Of a stretch of 64,000 nt of DNA, positions 11,034-22,169 are shown piece after piece. A program made the position numbers and the translations under genes. Source of the DNA: Selaginella moellendorffii (lineage: Eukaryota; Streptophyta; Lycopodiopsida; Selaginellales; Selaginellaceae); NCBI RefSeq assembly GCF_000143415.4, contig NW_003314295.1, forward strand, positions 62,001 through 126,000. Reading direction: 5' to 3'. The number at the start of each line of letters is the position of its first letter. Positions within the stretch are counted from its first letter, which is position 1. The notes under the pieces were generated by a model, which worked only from the letters and a program-made list of their open reading frames with translations, was not told where the DNA came from and searched no databases.

Positions 11034-11936
11034 AGTAGATATAAAACCACGGGAACGGCCGTAAAGCCTCGTTGGAGAGCGGCAAAATTGAGAAGCGATG
11101 GTGCCAAGTGACCAGCCATTTTGTCAAGGCTGCAAAGACAATGGAGCTGAGAAGCCATAAATGAATCTCGAAAAAACGAACCTGTTACTTATGCTCAGTA
11201 ACGCTGCAACACCCAGCATGAGAAGCGTCCCCTCTTCCCTTTTGCAAACTTTAGAACAGGAAAAGCGAAAAAAAAAGAGAGAAAATCTTTACCATTGAAT
11301 CTGTGGCCACCAGGAAGAATTCCCTCCAGGAATCGCCACCGAAGGGGAGTTCTTCTCACTGAGATCCAACACGACACCATCGCCATCGGTGGAAAACTTT
11401 GGGACCTTGTCACAAGCCTTGGACGAGTTCCAAGGAAGCAAAGGAAGAACCGAGACAATCTTGCCCGGGGGCTCGTCGGATTTCTTCACCTCCACCTCCG
11501 CCGGGTGATCCAGCGCGAGGAAGTAGCCGCCGAGAGTGACCACCACGATTCCCATGAGCCCCTGCGAGCTCGGGAGCTCGTTGATGATCACATAGCTCGT
11601 AAAAACCAGAAGAACTGGAGTGAAAGCTAGATAAGGAACAGTGACCGAGAGAGGGGAGACGTGGAGAGCACGCTGGTACATGAACCCCACCAGAGCCTTG
11701 ATCGCCGCGGTGACGAGGAGCGCGGCGACGTACTCGGTGTCCAGCCGCGTCAAAGAGAAGAGATCGAAGCCGCCGGAGAGGAGCGCCATGGAGGAGAGGA
11801 GCAGCGCGTCCAGGAGAGCCACCAGAGCTACGAGCTCGCGGTCCGAGAAGCGCTGGGACGCCCATTTCCTGCTGGCATCGATGCAGCTGTGGCCGATCGC
11901 GGCGCCCGCGGCGTACGCGAATCCTGCCCAGATCAT
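11034..11936 (-). CDS. EamA/DMT-type membrane transporter, C-terminally truncated
   Basis: A drug/metabolite-transporter (EamA) protein. Exon 1 (11936-11293) starts MIWAGFAYAAGAAIGHS and holds four or five hydrophobic segments (VALVALLDALLLSSMALL, YVAALLVTAAIKALVGF, PLSVTVPYLAFTPVLLVFTS, GLMGIVVVTLGGYFLALD), then a polar loop. Exon 2 (11238-11182) gives EEGTLLMLGVAALLSISN. Exon 3 (from 11129) gives SLDKMAGHLAPSLLNFAAL and continues to LLVTR. These match the start of the second EamA half. The last three or so helices expected in the family are absent. The frame then runs without a stop into the RINGv gene. It is either a truncated gene or the 5' part of a transporter-RINGv fusion. The end given (11034) is only the last codon that fits the transporter family. 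The substrate cannot be told. Confidence 0.7.
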
Positions 11937-11960
11937 TTCTCTGCTCTTCTCCGGAGCGAG

Positions 11961-11991
11961 CGATCGATCGATCGATCGATCGATCGATCGC
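11961..11991. repeat. (ATCG)n microsatellite
   Basis: About eight uninterrupted CGAT units, self-complementary, lie 25 bp upstream of the transporter start codon and so are probably in its 5' leader or core promoter. Slippage polymorphism is likely. Confidence 0.9.
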
Positions 11992-12273
11992 TAGGACGAT
12001 CGCTGCATTGTCGGCGAGGGCGCGATTGGTGCCACCAGAATACCTGCTCGGTTGACAATCACAGCATCGCGGCTCCTCTGCCTCCGGGGACGACCTTATG
12101 GAGACCTAATTCGCCCTAATTTCTTTTTTTCTTTCTTTCACAAGGGATGGGTGAGTCTTTTTTCATGAAAAACTCTTCACCTAATAACAAATAATGTAAT
12201 GAACTTGTTCCAAAAACAAAATTACTTCTATTCACTAATGCTTTTCATTTATCATCCATTTTTTGCTGATCGA

Positions 12274-13299
12274 TCAGCATTTAAGAGTTTGGGCACCTCC
12301 AAAACCAATGTGATTTGTGGTGAATGTGAGATTGTCTTGATTTCGAATTTTACGTACTTCGTCCTTCCATACAAGCATTGCCTCCTCCTTTGCTGTCATA
12401 GATGCTTCCTCAATTTCCCGCTCCAACTCCATGGCGAAATCATTCTCCTCATCTACTACTGGGATGGGAAATTCTTCCTCCATTTGCCGCACCAGCTCCA
12501 TGGCAAAATTGTTTTGCTCCTCGCCCAAATCGAATCGGGTGCCCTGGCCCTGTTGGTCGCTGAACTCCCCGCTGAACTCCTCAAGACCCAGTAGTAAATC
12601 TAGATCATCACCATCATCGACATTGAAATCCTTGAGAAAGTTCTTCTCCTCGTCCTCCACAGAAGGACCCTTGTCCTCCAAATCCATTTTACACCACAAT
12701 TTCTCAACCTCCTGGAAGATCTCCTCGTCTTGCACGTATCCCTCGAGGTCACAGGCGTTGACTGGCAACGACTGATCCCGGACCATGAGTTGACTAGGGC
12801 ATTGACCTGTAGTGCTTGGTGATGGCCTCGCCGTTCTCCTCGAAGCTCCGCGACTTGCCCTGTGCGGGGATGCACAACCGCGACTCCCACTGGTTGCGGC
12901 CGATGGAATCATTGACGAAGGCAACATCTTGCGAGGAAGACACTGCCCCCTTGACTTGTTCTGCTGCTGCTCCTTCTTGGGTCTCTTCCTTGGACGACCG
13001 CCATCTTCTTTCTTGGCTCGTTTCGCTCGTATTGTGCCACCCAGGGTGAAGTGCCGTTTGCACACCGTGCACTTGTAGCGCGGCTGGATCAGCATGTGGT
13101 TTTCGAAATAGTCAAACTTGGTGACTGCCGAGCTATCGCAGCCGTGTGGGCAGAGCGGGTGCTGCTGTCGCAAGAAGGCCATGAGCTCCCCCACGCTCCC
13201 AAACGTAACAAAAGCCTGCTGTGATGTCTGTGAACCAAAAACTGGGTAGTTTTGGAGATGGTGGATGTCCTTGACTAGCACGTTTCTCATTTCTCTCAT
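12274..13299 (-). CDS. Divergent Dof-like zinc-finger protein with an internal frame switch
   Basis: The N-terminal part holds a Dof-like DNA-binding zinc finger: LCPHGCDSSAVTKFDYFENH, MLIQPRYKCTVCKRHFTLGG, then TIR and a basic tail (RAKRAKK..GRPRKRPKKEQQQ) that would serve as a nuclear signal. Classical Dof has CPRC (C-x2-C); here there is an extra residue (C-x3-C). The C-terminal third is very acidic with repeated FAMELxRxxEE units, possibly an activation or coiled segment. Between about 12795 and 12945 the open frame turns Ala/Ser/Arg-rich and shadow-like, while the next frame reads NDSIGRNQWESRLCIPAQGK with strong GC third positions. Two compensating indels or an unseen splice would explain this. 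The gene may be intact, mis-assembled or decaying. The 5' end of the model (13299) is simply the first ATG. Confidence 0.55.
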   Translation of the reverse strand: MREMRNVLVKDIHHLQNYPVFGSQTSQQAFVTFGSVGELMAFLRQQHPLCPHGCDSSAVTKFDYFENHMLIQPRYKCTVCKRHFTLGGTIRAKRAKKEDGGRPRKRPKKEQQQNKSRGQCLPRKMLPSSMIPSAATSGSRGCASPHRASRGASRRTARPSPSTTGQCPSQLMVRDQSLPVNACDLEGYVQDEEIFQEVEKLWCKMDLEDKGPSVEDEEKNFLKDFNVDDGDDLDLLLGLEEFSGEFSDQQGQGTRFDLGEEQNNFAMELVRQMEEEFPIPVVDEENDFAMELEREIEEASMTAKEEAMLVWKDEVRKIRNQDNLTFTTNHIGFGGAQTLKC

Positions 13300-13343
13300 T
13301 CTTACTGACTACCAAATAATCTAGGTATGCTGTTAAGGGCGAT

Positions 13344-13417
13344 GAAAATATACTTTACATTCAAACAAATATTCTGATACAGTATCAGAATATTTGTTGG
13401 AATGTAAAGTATATTTT
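13344..13417. repeat. Long near-perfect inverted repeat (about 37-bp arms, no loop)
   Basis: The left arm contains ATACTTTACATTC and AACAAATATTCTGATAC; the right arm is its reverse complement, starting GTATCAGAATATTTGTT when counted with the last base of the centre. Only about two mismatches occur over about 37 bp, and the arms abut at 13380/13381. It lies 45 bp upstream of the Dof-like start codon. It could be a small MITE, a hairpin-RNA locus or a cruciform site. Confidence 0.85.
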
Positions 13418-16400
13418 ATGAGTAAAATCTGCGCAAGACCTCATGGCAATGCACAATCCATGAGGCATCCTGTTTTAACTTAAACTTCTGTGAAAAGCTT
13501 TTTAAGGCTTTAGTATGGAAGAGACTTTAGACCACTTAATCCCACAACAAGATTATCGTCTGGATCAGATTTCCTGCTGAACCATACAGAGTTTACAACA
13601 AGGGCAAAATCTATTTTGTTTTTGTCGCGGGCTAGCACAAACTCGTGCTGGGCGGAGCAGCAGGAGCAAGCTGGTTGTGGCGAAATTAAGCTTAAACCAA
13701 AAGAGGTGGATTCCTGAGAGATGAGGAGAGGTGAAACTTTCAGTGACTGGTACTTTTTTCTTGTGAGTAGCAAGAGGCGACCTTTTCGTCTGGTTTAAAC
13801 CAAAACTAATCTATTGTTTATTCAAACCTTTATGGAGGTAAGACTCTTTAATATTTTAGAAACTTTTCACCCTGATAACTTTAGTTTTGGACTCAACTTT
13901 GACTAACCTCAAAGCTATGTTTTCATTGCCTTCAGTTTAGCCTAAAAAAAAGTTCATAAGAGAGAATGATAATGACTATTTGAACCAATATATTAATTTT
14001 TATAGTCTCCAGCAAAAATCATGCCTAAGAAAGATCCACTAGTGCCATGCTAAATAGTTAGATATTTTCTATTTATAGTAATCTTAGAGGAGGTTTATTT
14101 TATTGGCAGTAATATAGTAATAACTTATGGTAACCACCAATATGCTAATATCAACTCAATGTGTAATTTTAAATTGCTAATATGACTCACTCAAGACCTC
14201 AAGTATAAACTTGTATAAATAGTACATATCAAATTCCATCTAATGAGCCCAAGTGAAAGCCATATAATATGGTACAAGATGATATGAATTGATATAACAT
14301 AACACATATCTAAGAACATTTGTGAAGCTATAGCAACCAAATGTGTATCCATTTAGATAATTATTTTCATCTCCACAAATGTAATGATATTAGTTGCCAA
14401 ATCTTGTTAATAGTACTTGTTGAGACTGATATTTTCATACCAAATATAGCACACATGATTTTGACTTTATAATGAATTATTAGGATAACTATAAAGTGAA
14501 ACATAACCCTTTGGACATAACAACTTTAACATATGTGGTTTTGACTATACCATATAATGAGTTACAACAATGAAACAGAAATTAACCCTTAGACACATGT
14601 ACAAGGGTAATGTAAAATTTAAATTTCAAAGCCTTAAACCACTAAATGAAGGGACAGAATCAAATTCCTTAGTGTATGATGAAGGTTAAAAGTATAAAGA
14701 AATACATAAAATAATTTTAGTGTAAAATATAAATCCCTAAGTCCCAAATGGATTTAAAGGCATAATACATGAAATAAAAAGCACTCAAAGAAAAAGCATG
14801 AAGCAATCAATAAATAAATCTCAAAAAGGATATAAAAATGATTGAGTATTGTAATATATAACAAGTGTCATGAGATATATGAAAGTGTTGAAACCAAACC
14901 CCTAAAGCCCAAAAATTTGAAATGGAACAATGTTAAAGCATCTTAGACCACTAAGAAACCAAGTGTTAAACATATCTAAAGCCAAATATATCTAGGGCTA
15001 TATATATACATAAAGGGTTTAGTAAATCCTTATAAAATAGGACTCTAAAGGGATTAATGTGACAAAAACAAGTTATACCCATGTAATGATAATATAAACA
15101 TTGGGAATCTAAAGCTAGAGTAAATATAAATATTAAGTGGGATAACTTGGTGAAATGTTTAAAGACCAACTCTAGCTCATTTAAAAGATTAAATAATCAA
15201 TACTCCTAATCTAAATGTGCATGGCATTACTTATTTGATACTTTATATGGCTCATTAGAGCTTTTCTAGCTATATAGCTAAGGTACCCTACTCATTAAAT
15301 GTGGTAGGAGAAGTTGCAAAATACCACTTTAAAGTCCTTGACTATTGAAAGGAAAAAAATGGTCATTTTAGTTAGTAATTAAGGGTATAGTTATGGTCAA
15401 TAGGATTTAGTGGATAGCTATTTAGGCCTTGACATAGTGGCAATATTAGCAAGTACTACTATACTTAGTAAAGAAAATTCCTTTATACTTTAAAGGATCC
15501 TAAGGACTAATGGTCGAGAAGTATTGGAGGATAATATTCCCCTATACTTTGAAGGATTCATGATATGGCCATTCATGAAATGGATGGTCAAGGGACAGGT
15601 TTGCGATAATAGTGGTTTTGTATTGGTAATGAGCTAATAATAATGAACTTTACTTTGAGTATATTAGTGGTATTTTTGGGTGTCTAAAATGGGATTTAAA
15701 TATAAAGAGCACTTAGACAAAATACAAAGTCACTATGGCTTCAAAACCATTTTTGGGGTGATAGCAAATGCCCTAAGTAAAGATTTAGTGAGTGATAGTT
15801 AAAGATATGGTTAAATGACTAAAAAAGAATGAAAAATTTAGTCATTTACATTTAAAGTATTTAAAATATTAACACAAAAACTAATATAAAATATATATAT
15901 TATTTAGCATACTAGTGGCCTAACACTAGAATATGAGTACACCAATTAATATAGTATGAAGATTATATTGTAATTATGAACAAAAGAGAGAGAAAAAGAG
16001 AAAATCTTCATTATATAATTTCACACTCAAGAGAGTCTTTAGTGTGAGTGGAGTCATATTGAGGCTAATGCAAGATTGGTGCAAGTTTCCAATCAAAGTT
16101 CCCTCTTGTTTCAAGGTTTTTAGATCTCAAATGTCTTCTTTCCAATAAGTGTAAACACTTATGATTTAGTGCAAAAATGACCAAGATTTTTTCATTTTTC
16201 TCTCAATGATTGTTTCTCTAAGCTGGAGTTCTCAGAGTTGAGCTGCTTAGAGTCATAACATGCAAGTAACATGTGCATCACAATCCAATATGGATTCTTT
16301 GACAACTGATTCTTTGAGCATATGCTAGTTTGTTCCTTATTATGTGTGTTTTGCCCCCAACTTTTGTTTGATGTATGTTATTGCCATTTTCATGTCTATC

Positions 16401-16890
16401 TGAGTCTCATGAAAACTATTTTTCTCATAATAGCGCAAATTGCCAAGCTATCAAAAGCTTTCATCAAATCTGTTATGTTGAGCTTATAGAACTCACCCTC
16501 TTTTGTGTGAGTCTCAATATGCCATAATTTGATTGCATATTCCATGAGCTAGTTTGTTCTCTTAAAACTTGTATTTCCTGAGCATGAGTGAGTTCTCTTA
16601 GCCCAATTCATTTCTTTTGACTATCTTTATTGCATCATCTCTGCATAAACATCTCCTTGGCCATCATTTGAGCCACATCTTAGGTAAATCAAGACGTGCT
16701 CTTTGCAAATTAAGCCTTCATCCTCTCTTTGGGGATCTTTCTCACTCCTTTCATGCTAAATGTGGTTTCAATAGCTAGGAACTATTTAGTTTTATTGCTA
16801 GTTGATCTTTGTGATCAGTCAAACACTGAGGGATACACTTGGTGAGCACTAGTTTCATCACCAATCTCAATAGATACCATAGTACCCTGA
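13418..16890. other. AT-rich gene-free tract
   Basis: About 3.5 kb of low-GC sequence with short open frames only (longest about 87 codons, 13510-13773 on the minus strand, no recognisable domain). No splice-supported exon, RNA gene, terminal repeat or transposase motif was found. Composition is sharply different from the GC-rich genes on either side, as expected for old repeat DNA. Confidence 0.5.
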
Positions 16891-16893
16891 TAT

Positions 16894-19800
16894 TTGAGAT
16901 GGCAAATCCAATTTATATTTTGCAAAGAGGTGTTGATCTTCCTTTCTTCACACCCAAGGCTTCTTCAGCATAGAATCACATCACAGAGTTCAAGGTATTT
17001 TGCAACTCAAACAATCATGCCAGAGGCCCACAAGTGGGATCATCTTCTTCGCTCAATGCAAGGCCAAACTTGGCTTTGAGAGAGTCTCTCTTGGACACAA
17101 AGAAGGAAAGATATGCAAAGGTTAAATAGCTTTCTCAAGACTCTTGGACAGAAAAAGGATCTCCAATAACTTTATACTGAGTTCTTCTCCTTCCAGCAAA
17201 TGCCACATGAGTCTATGATGGAGTATATTTGGCAGCATTGGAAGCTCTGCCTCATATAAATCTCCAACCTCACAAAGCAGACCATTTTATCCAGGGACTA
17301 AAGTTGCTTTCAAAAGAAAGCACACTGAATGCCTTATTGCATTTGCCTATGTAGAGGATGTTGAGAAGGAGTTCTACCTCACTCTCAGTGTCTCTCAAGT
17401 TGCCCAAGCACCACCCAATCATCTCATGGAGCACACAGTCACAACAGCAATTTGCCAACCAACCCCAAAACCTGTTGAGGACAAAATGCCACTCATACTT
17501 GAATCTGCAATCACACAATGACCTGCTGAAGTACCAGATCTTAAAACAGCAGCAGAAACAGACTGCCATCTTGGAGGAGCTTAAGGCAATGTGGCTCCAA
17601 CAACATCAAGTTAATGGTGCACATGTTGCAAGGCAAATATGCATTTGATTGAATGATGCTACTGCTTTCAACCCAAGCTTCAATCTCCTAGGACTCAACG
17701 TGTCCAAGATCATTCTTTTGCTGACAACTCCACACTTTGGCTATCTCAAGATGGGTACCATTAGCAGTTCCAACAGCTCGCAATCAAGGCACCTCCATCC
17801 ACGACCAAAGGCATAGAACCAATGCAACACATCAACACTATCAATAAGGAAGCACTCACACTTATAACTCAAGCTTAGAGGAAGTGCCAACCAACAGCCC
17901 CAGACATCAATGGAGAGCACAACTCAATTGCTCCAGAAGGTCCAAGCCCAATCATGGCATGCCTTCAAATTGGGATTTGCTGGATCACATTTAGTTGAAG
18001 CTGATTCTTCTAAAAAATTCATGTGATCTTCTCCAGGTTTGACTCCATCGCCATTGTGTCCTCTCCCAGATGACATTATGCAACAGCTCCTATTCAGCTC
18101 AGTGCAACTTTCTCTTGCCAACTTTTGAGATTGATCCCAGGCTTCAGACGGCAGTTGGAGACTATTGCTCCATCCTTTGATTCATGCTGGCCAGGAGATA
18201 CATATCATGGATACCATAGCATCCCCAGGAGCTTTTGTGGCATCTATCACTTTGTGAGATGTTGTCACAGTTGAGGCACTTTGGACTCTAGATCTGGGAA
18301 CAACAAGATCTCTTTGGCATTGGCAAAGTCTATTGGGCTCCAGATCCAGGACAACACATCTATCATCCTCAAGACTTTTGCATATCATACAGTGATCCCG
18401 ACCACCAAGTGTCAATCATGGTTCAAAGGTTCAAGGGATCTCATCTAACGTGGATGTCAAGCCTTTCCTCAAGGACTTGTGACTCTAGGACACCTTCAAG
18501 CAAATGCTTAGATGTGGGATGATGCGAATCAGCGACAACATCAACAATGCAAAGCTCTACAATGTCCATGGCCGTCGTTTGATGGAGGGGAAGGTTCTTG
18601 CTCCAAGATCAGAGGTTCTTAATCCAACATCCACAGTTCCTCCTCCTACTCCACCACCAGTACCTGCTCCTCCAGTTATTGTTTCAACTCCAGCTCAGCC
18701 TCGCGCTGTTTTTCCAGTGGAGTTATAGCCGTCATCCTCCCTGAGCTCCCATCACTTGAGGAAATGGAGGTATTCAGCATCCATGCTTTTATATATCCAG
18801 CATTGCTTCGGAGGCATCCACCAACATTTGCTCCAGTTCTATACTGCTCACAGTCAACGCAAGATTCAACCAAGATTCTCGAGATTTACAAAAATGCCCG
18901 AGGTGACAGAACTCGACTGGATGGCTTTACCATGGCTCTTCCTTTAGTCAGAGAAGCAGCCAAGCAGCTGTTCATCACTTATCACCAATGTCAACAACAC
19001 TCTGAGCAGGTGGCAACTTATGCCAACTTCCTTTGAGGGCCAGGATTCATGGGAGTTCACAGCCCTCTCAACAGCTGCAGATGAGGAGCTTGGTACCATA
19101 GATGGCGCGACAAAATCGAGTTATGACATGCCAGATGCAAGTGACAACACAATCGACGATCCAGAAGCTGTGACTGCGACTTTCAGTGATTAAGAGGCTT
19201 TGGATACCACAGAGACATCAGCCTCAACACTTGTGGCACACACTTCTCCAGCTGAACAGCTTGAACAAGACATCTGCCTTACAGTGGCATTTGTCGCAGC
19301 CGTGGAGATTCCAACTTTCCAGAATCCTTTATCTGAACTTTATATCCATCATCAAATTTGTACTAACTTTGCCTTTCCAGGATACACATTGCATGGTGGC
19401 AATACAACTCTAGCATCTTCGCACGACTTCAGCCACACTTGGGAGTCTTTGCACGGCTGTTTTGACACTCAGGGGAGCATTCTTCAGACCCGGCCAGCTC
19501 TTCATCACCCTGGAATCAGTCGTCAACCACCTCGACTTGGCATCACCCGGCCTCATCACTCCAGGCTTCTTCCACTTTCAGCTCCAGTTTTCAGCACACA
19601 CCTCTTCAACATGGAGCCTCCAGGAACACCATTCCGGCCACAAACGTCAAGCATGATCACAGCTGCAGAGCACATTCGAGTTCACGCCATCTTTCCCAGG
19701 CATCGACACTTTGTTTGTCCACCAGATCATCTACAGGACGTCTTTCCCTGCCCTTAAAGTCATCAACTGGGACAACTACTCCTCACAAGACTCAGCAATA

Positions 19801-20230
19801 TCCAGCGAGATCCAGCTCTGCAGTTTCCCGAGGCGAATGCCCACCAACATCAACCAGGCCCGGAAACTTCTGCAGATCCATCCCCGGCCTACTCCAGGAC
19901 GCACTTCGACCTCCTGGACTCATCACATCAGGCTCAAGCAGCTACCTTCACCACCATCTTTGAGTGGCGAGGTCTTTCTCTCTTCTCTTTTCAGTTTTCT
20001 TTTGGTTTTTCTTTCTTCTCTTGATTTCACTCTTTTTCTCTTCCATTCCAGGACATACTTCCTCATGACAACAAGTTCCAGCTTGGGCTTTAGTCACGAG
20101 GTGGCGTCAACTCTGATCGTATGGGAGCTCATTCATTCCTCACTTCACTTCATTCCATTCACATCCTTCTCCATTCATATCACATCAGACTCACACAAAT
20201 CACCCAAGAAGTTCTCAGTGGATGTTTAAG
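16894..20230 (+). pseudogene. Decayed coding-like island, possibly an old retroelement
   Basis: A run of plus-strand open segments separated by stops and frame changes. Near 17180-17520 the plus strand reads QQMPHESMMEYIWQHWKLC, then after stops FYPGTKVAFKRKHTECLIAF and EDVEKEFYLTLSVSQVAQAP. The HESMMEY stretch resembles the F..l.Q.p.ES...Y...F..L pattern of retrotransposon gag proteins. Further segments at about 18504-18728 (Pro-rich), about 18764-19036 (LLRRHPPTFAPVLYCSQ) and about 19186-19757 (EQLEQDICLTVAFVAAVE) have protein-like composition but match nothing I know. No protease, reverse transcriptase, integrase or LTR was found by eye. It could also be a decayed host gene array. Confidence 0.3.
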
Positions 20231-20316
20231 TACACCTTTAGCTCGAAAGCAACTCGCCATAGCTCGCAAGATCGCCAATCTGGACGGAAGAGCAAAAGCA
20301 CAAGGAGCAGGAATCG

Positions 20317-21135
20317 TTACGTACAGACCGTCTTGGCTGTGTTGCCGGCATCAGTTCTACCAGAGTCGGGCATCTTCCTCTTCTTCCCTCCACATACACA
20401 GCCAGCGTTTTCGAAAATTTGGAGCTGGATAGGCGAGAAAAAAAGGAGTTAGATTCATGAAATGCAAAGTCACAAACCTGTAGCATGAAGTTGTCATTCG
20501 GAGAGACTTGGGGGCTACATTCCCGGAGAGATGCTAATGCCTCTGCCATAATAAAAGAGAGAACATAATAAATAGATATCTCTGGTCACAAGCATACCAT
20601 CTCGTAGCAAATTCTCCTTTCGCATCAAGTATGCTGTGATCACCGCTGCACTGCAATGAAAAACACTATAAGCATCAAGAGCACAAGAAAAAGAAGAACA
20701 GAGTTTGGATCCAAACCTCCGAGAGATTCCAGCGCCACAATGCACCAGGACGATCCCATCCTCCCTCCCCTTCTCAACAAAATCCAGGCACTCTCCCAAG
20801 CAAGCGAGCAAGTCCTCCTCCATAGTGTCCTCCAAAAGAAAAACCTTTCTCACTGGCTTTGCCACCGCCGCGTCCTTGCATTTCGCCAGGAGCTCCCGAG
20901 CGACGTCCCGGAAGGCCTCGTCGTCGGGCTTGGGCTTGGAGGAATCGAGAAGTGCCTGCTGGAGCTTGCTCAACTTCGGATGATCGCGATTTCTCCGTCT
21001 CTCCTTCTTGAGAAGGCGAATGTCACGCACCTTTTCGAGCGACAAGATGTGCGTCACTCCGCGCTTCTCTCCACACAAGAACATCTCCGCGTCCTCGGCG
21101 CTGCCGATGTAGAGGCCATCGCGCACCTTCTTCAT
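20317..21135 (-). CDS. Dual-specificity protein phosphatase (DUSP)
   Basis: Four exons join from ATG 21135 to TAA 20317. The protein begins KKVRDGLYIGSAEDAEMF, the standard start of a DSPc domain, then VTHILSLEK. A charged insert of about 60 residues (RRRNRDHPKLSKLQQALLDS..) separates it from FLLEDTMEEDLL, which carries the candidate general-acid Asp, and the catalytic P-loop VLVHCGAGISRS. The P-loop crosses an intron (the Ser codon is split AG/T). Then SAAVITAYLMRKENLL, EALASLRECSPQVSPNDNFM and a final exon with a CVC and a KKRK basic patch. Substrate class (phospho-Tyr/Thr/Ser, RNA or other) cannot be told. It is divergent to the ribosomal protein gene with 136 bp between start codons. Confidence 0.9.
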
Positions 21136-21271
21136 TCATCCGCTAGAACCCTAGAAATCAAATAAGGAGGGTTCTTATATGAAAAGGGGGGAGAAGCTAG
21201 TGGCCGTCCGATCTTAAAACCCCCACGAACAAAATCCTCGAGCCCTAACCCTAGCCCTAGCAGCGGCCGCC
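21136..21271. promoter_or_regulatory. Shared divergent promoter with telo-box-like repeats
   Basis: Only 136 bp separate the phosphatase start (minus) from the uL22 start (plus). Just upstream of the uL22 ATG (about 21239-21262) lies CCCTAACCCTAGCCCTAG, three near copies of the plant telo-box core (AAACCCTA) known from ribosomal protein promoters. Another ACCCTAG lies next to the phosphatase start. A bidirectional promoter is likely. Confidence 0.65.
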
Positions 21272-22124
21272 ATGGTAGCCTACTCGAGGGAGCCGGAGAA
21301 TGCAGTGAAGGGTGAGTGAAATTCGCAAGCGCTCTCGTTGACCTCTGCTTGGATTGATCGCAGCTTGCAAGGCGAGAGGCTCCGATCTCCGGGTCCACTT
21401 CAAGGTGTGTGTGATTGATTGATTGATCGATCCTTGTGTTCTTGGGCTGAAAGATCTGGGCTTTCTTCGTGTCGCAGAACACCCGCGAGACCGCGCAGGC
21501 CATCAAGAAGCTCGAGCTCAGCAAGGCCAAGCGCTATCTGGAGGATGTGATCGCCCACAAGCAGGCGATTCCATTCCGGCGCTTCTGCGGAGGAGTGGGG
21601 CGCACTGCCCAGGCGAAATCCCGTCACTCCAATGGCCAGGGGCGCTGGCCAGTGAAGTCCGCGCGATTCCTCCTGGCGCTACTAAAGAATGCCGAGAGCA
21701 ACGCTGAGGTAAAAATCCCATCTTTCTTCAGTGAATCACGGTGATTCTTTCAGGTGAAAGGCTTGGACGCGGATACCCTGTATGTCTCGCACATCCAAGT
21801 CAACCAGGCACAGAAGCAGCGCCGGAGGACTTACCGAGCTCATGGCCGGATCAATCGTAAGTGGTGAAGTTCTTCCTCGTTGATCTAGAAGCTGACTGCG
21901 GTGGCTTTGTGCTTGGCAGCCTACATGTCCTCTCCTTGCCACATCGAAGTGATCCTCTCAGAGCACATCGCTCCAGTCAAGGTGACACTACTCGAAACCT
22001 CTCGAGCTTTTCTTTGTAGCGTTCTAACTTTTGGTGTGTGGAACCATGGCAGGCTGAGCCGGAAGCCAAGCCCAGGAAGCCAAAGAAAGGCCCGGCTCGT
22101 TTGAGGAGCGGCCCATCGACGTAA
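21272..22124 (+). CDS. RPL17: Cytosolic 60S ribosomal protein L17 (uL22)
   Basis: Six short exons join to a protein of about 170 residues: [151 protein letters not shown] and a Lys/Pro-rich tail ending LRSGPST. This is the eukaryotic uL22 of the large subunit, which lines the peptide exit tunnel. Exon joins are phase-consistent, and introns have normal GT-AG ends of about 45-70 bp. The telo-box-like promoter fits coordinate control with other ribosomal genes. Its stop is 45 bp from the convergent stop of the PPR gene. Confidence 0.97.
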
Positions 22125-22169
22125 AAGTCTTGTTTTTGTAGACCCGATATTTCCCGGATCTTGATTCAA

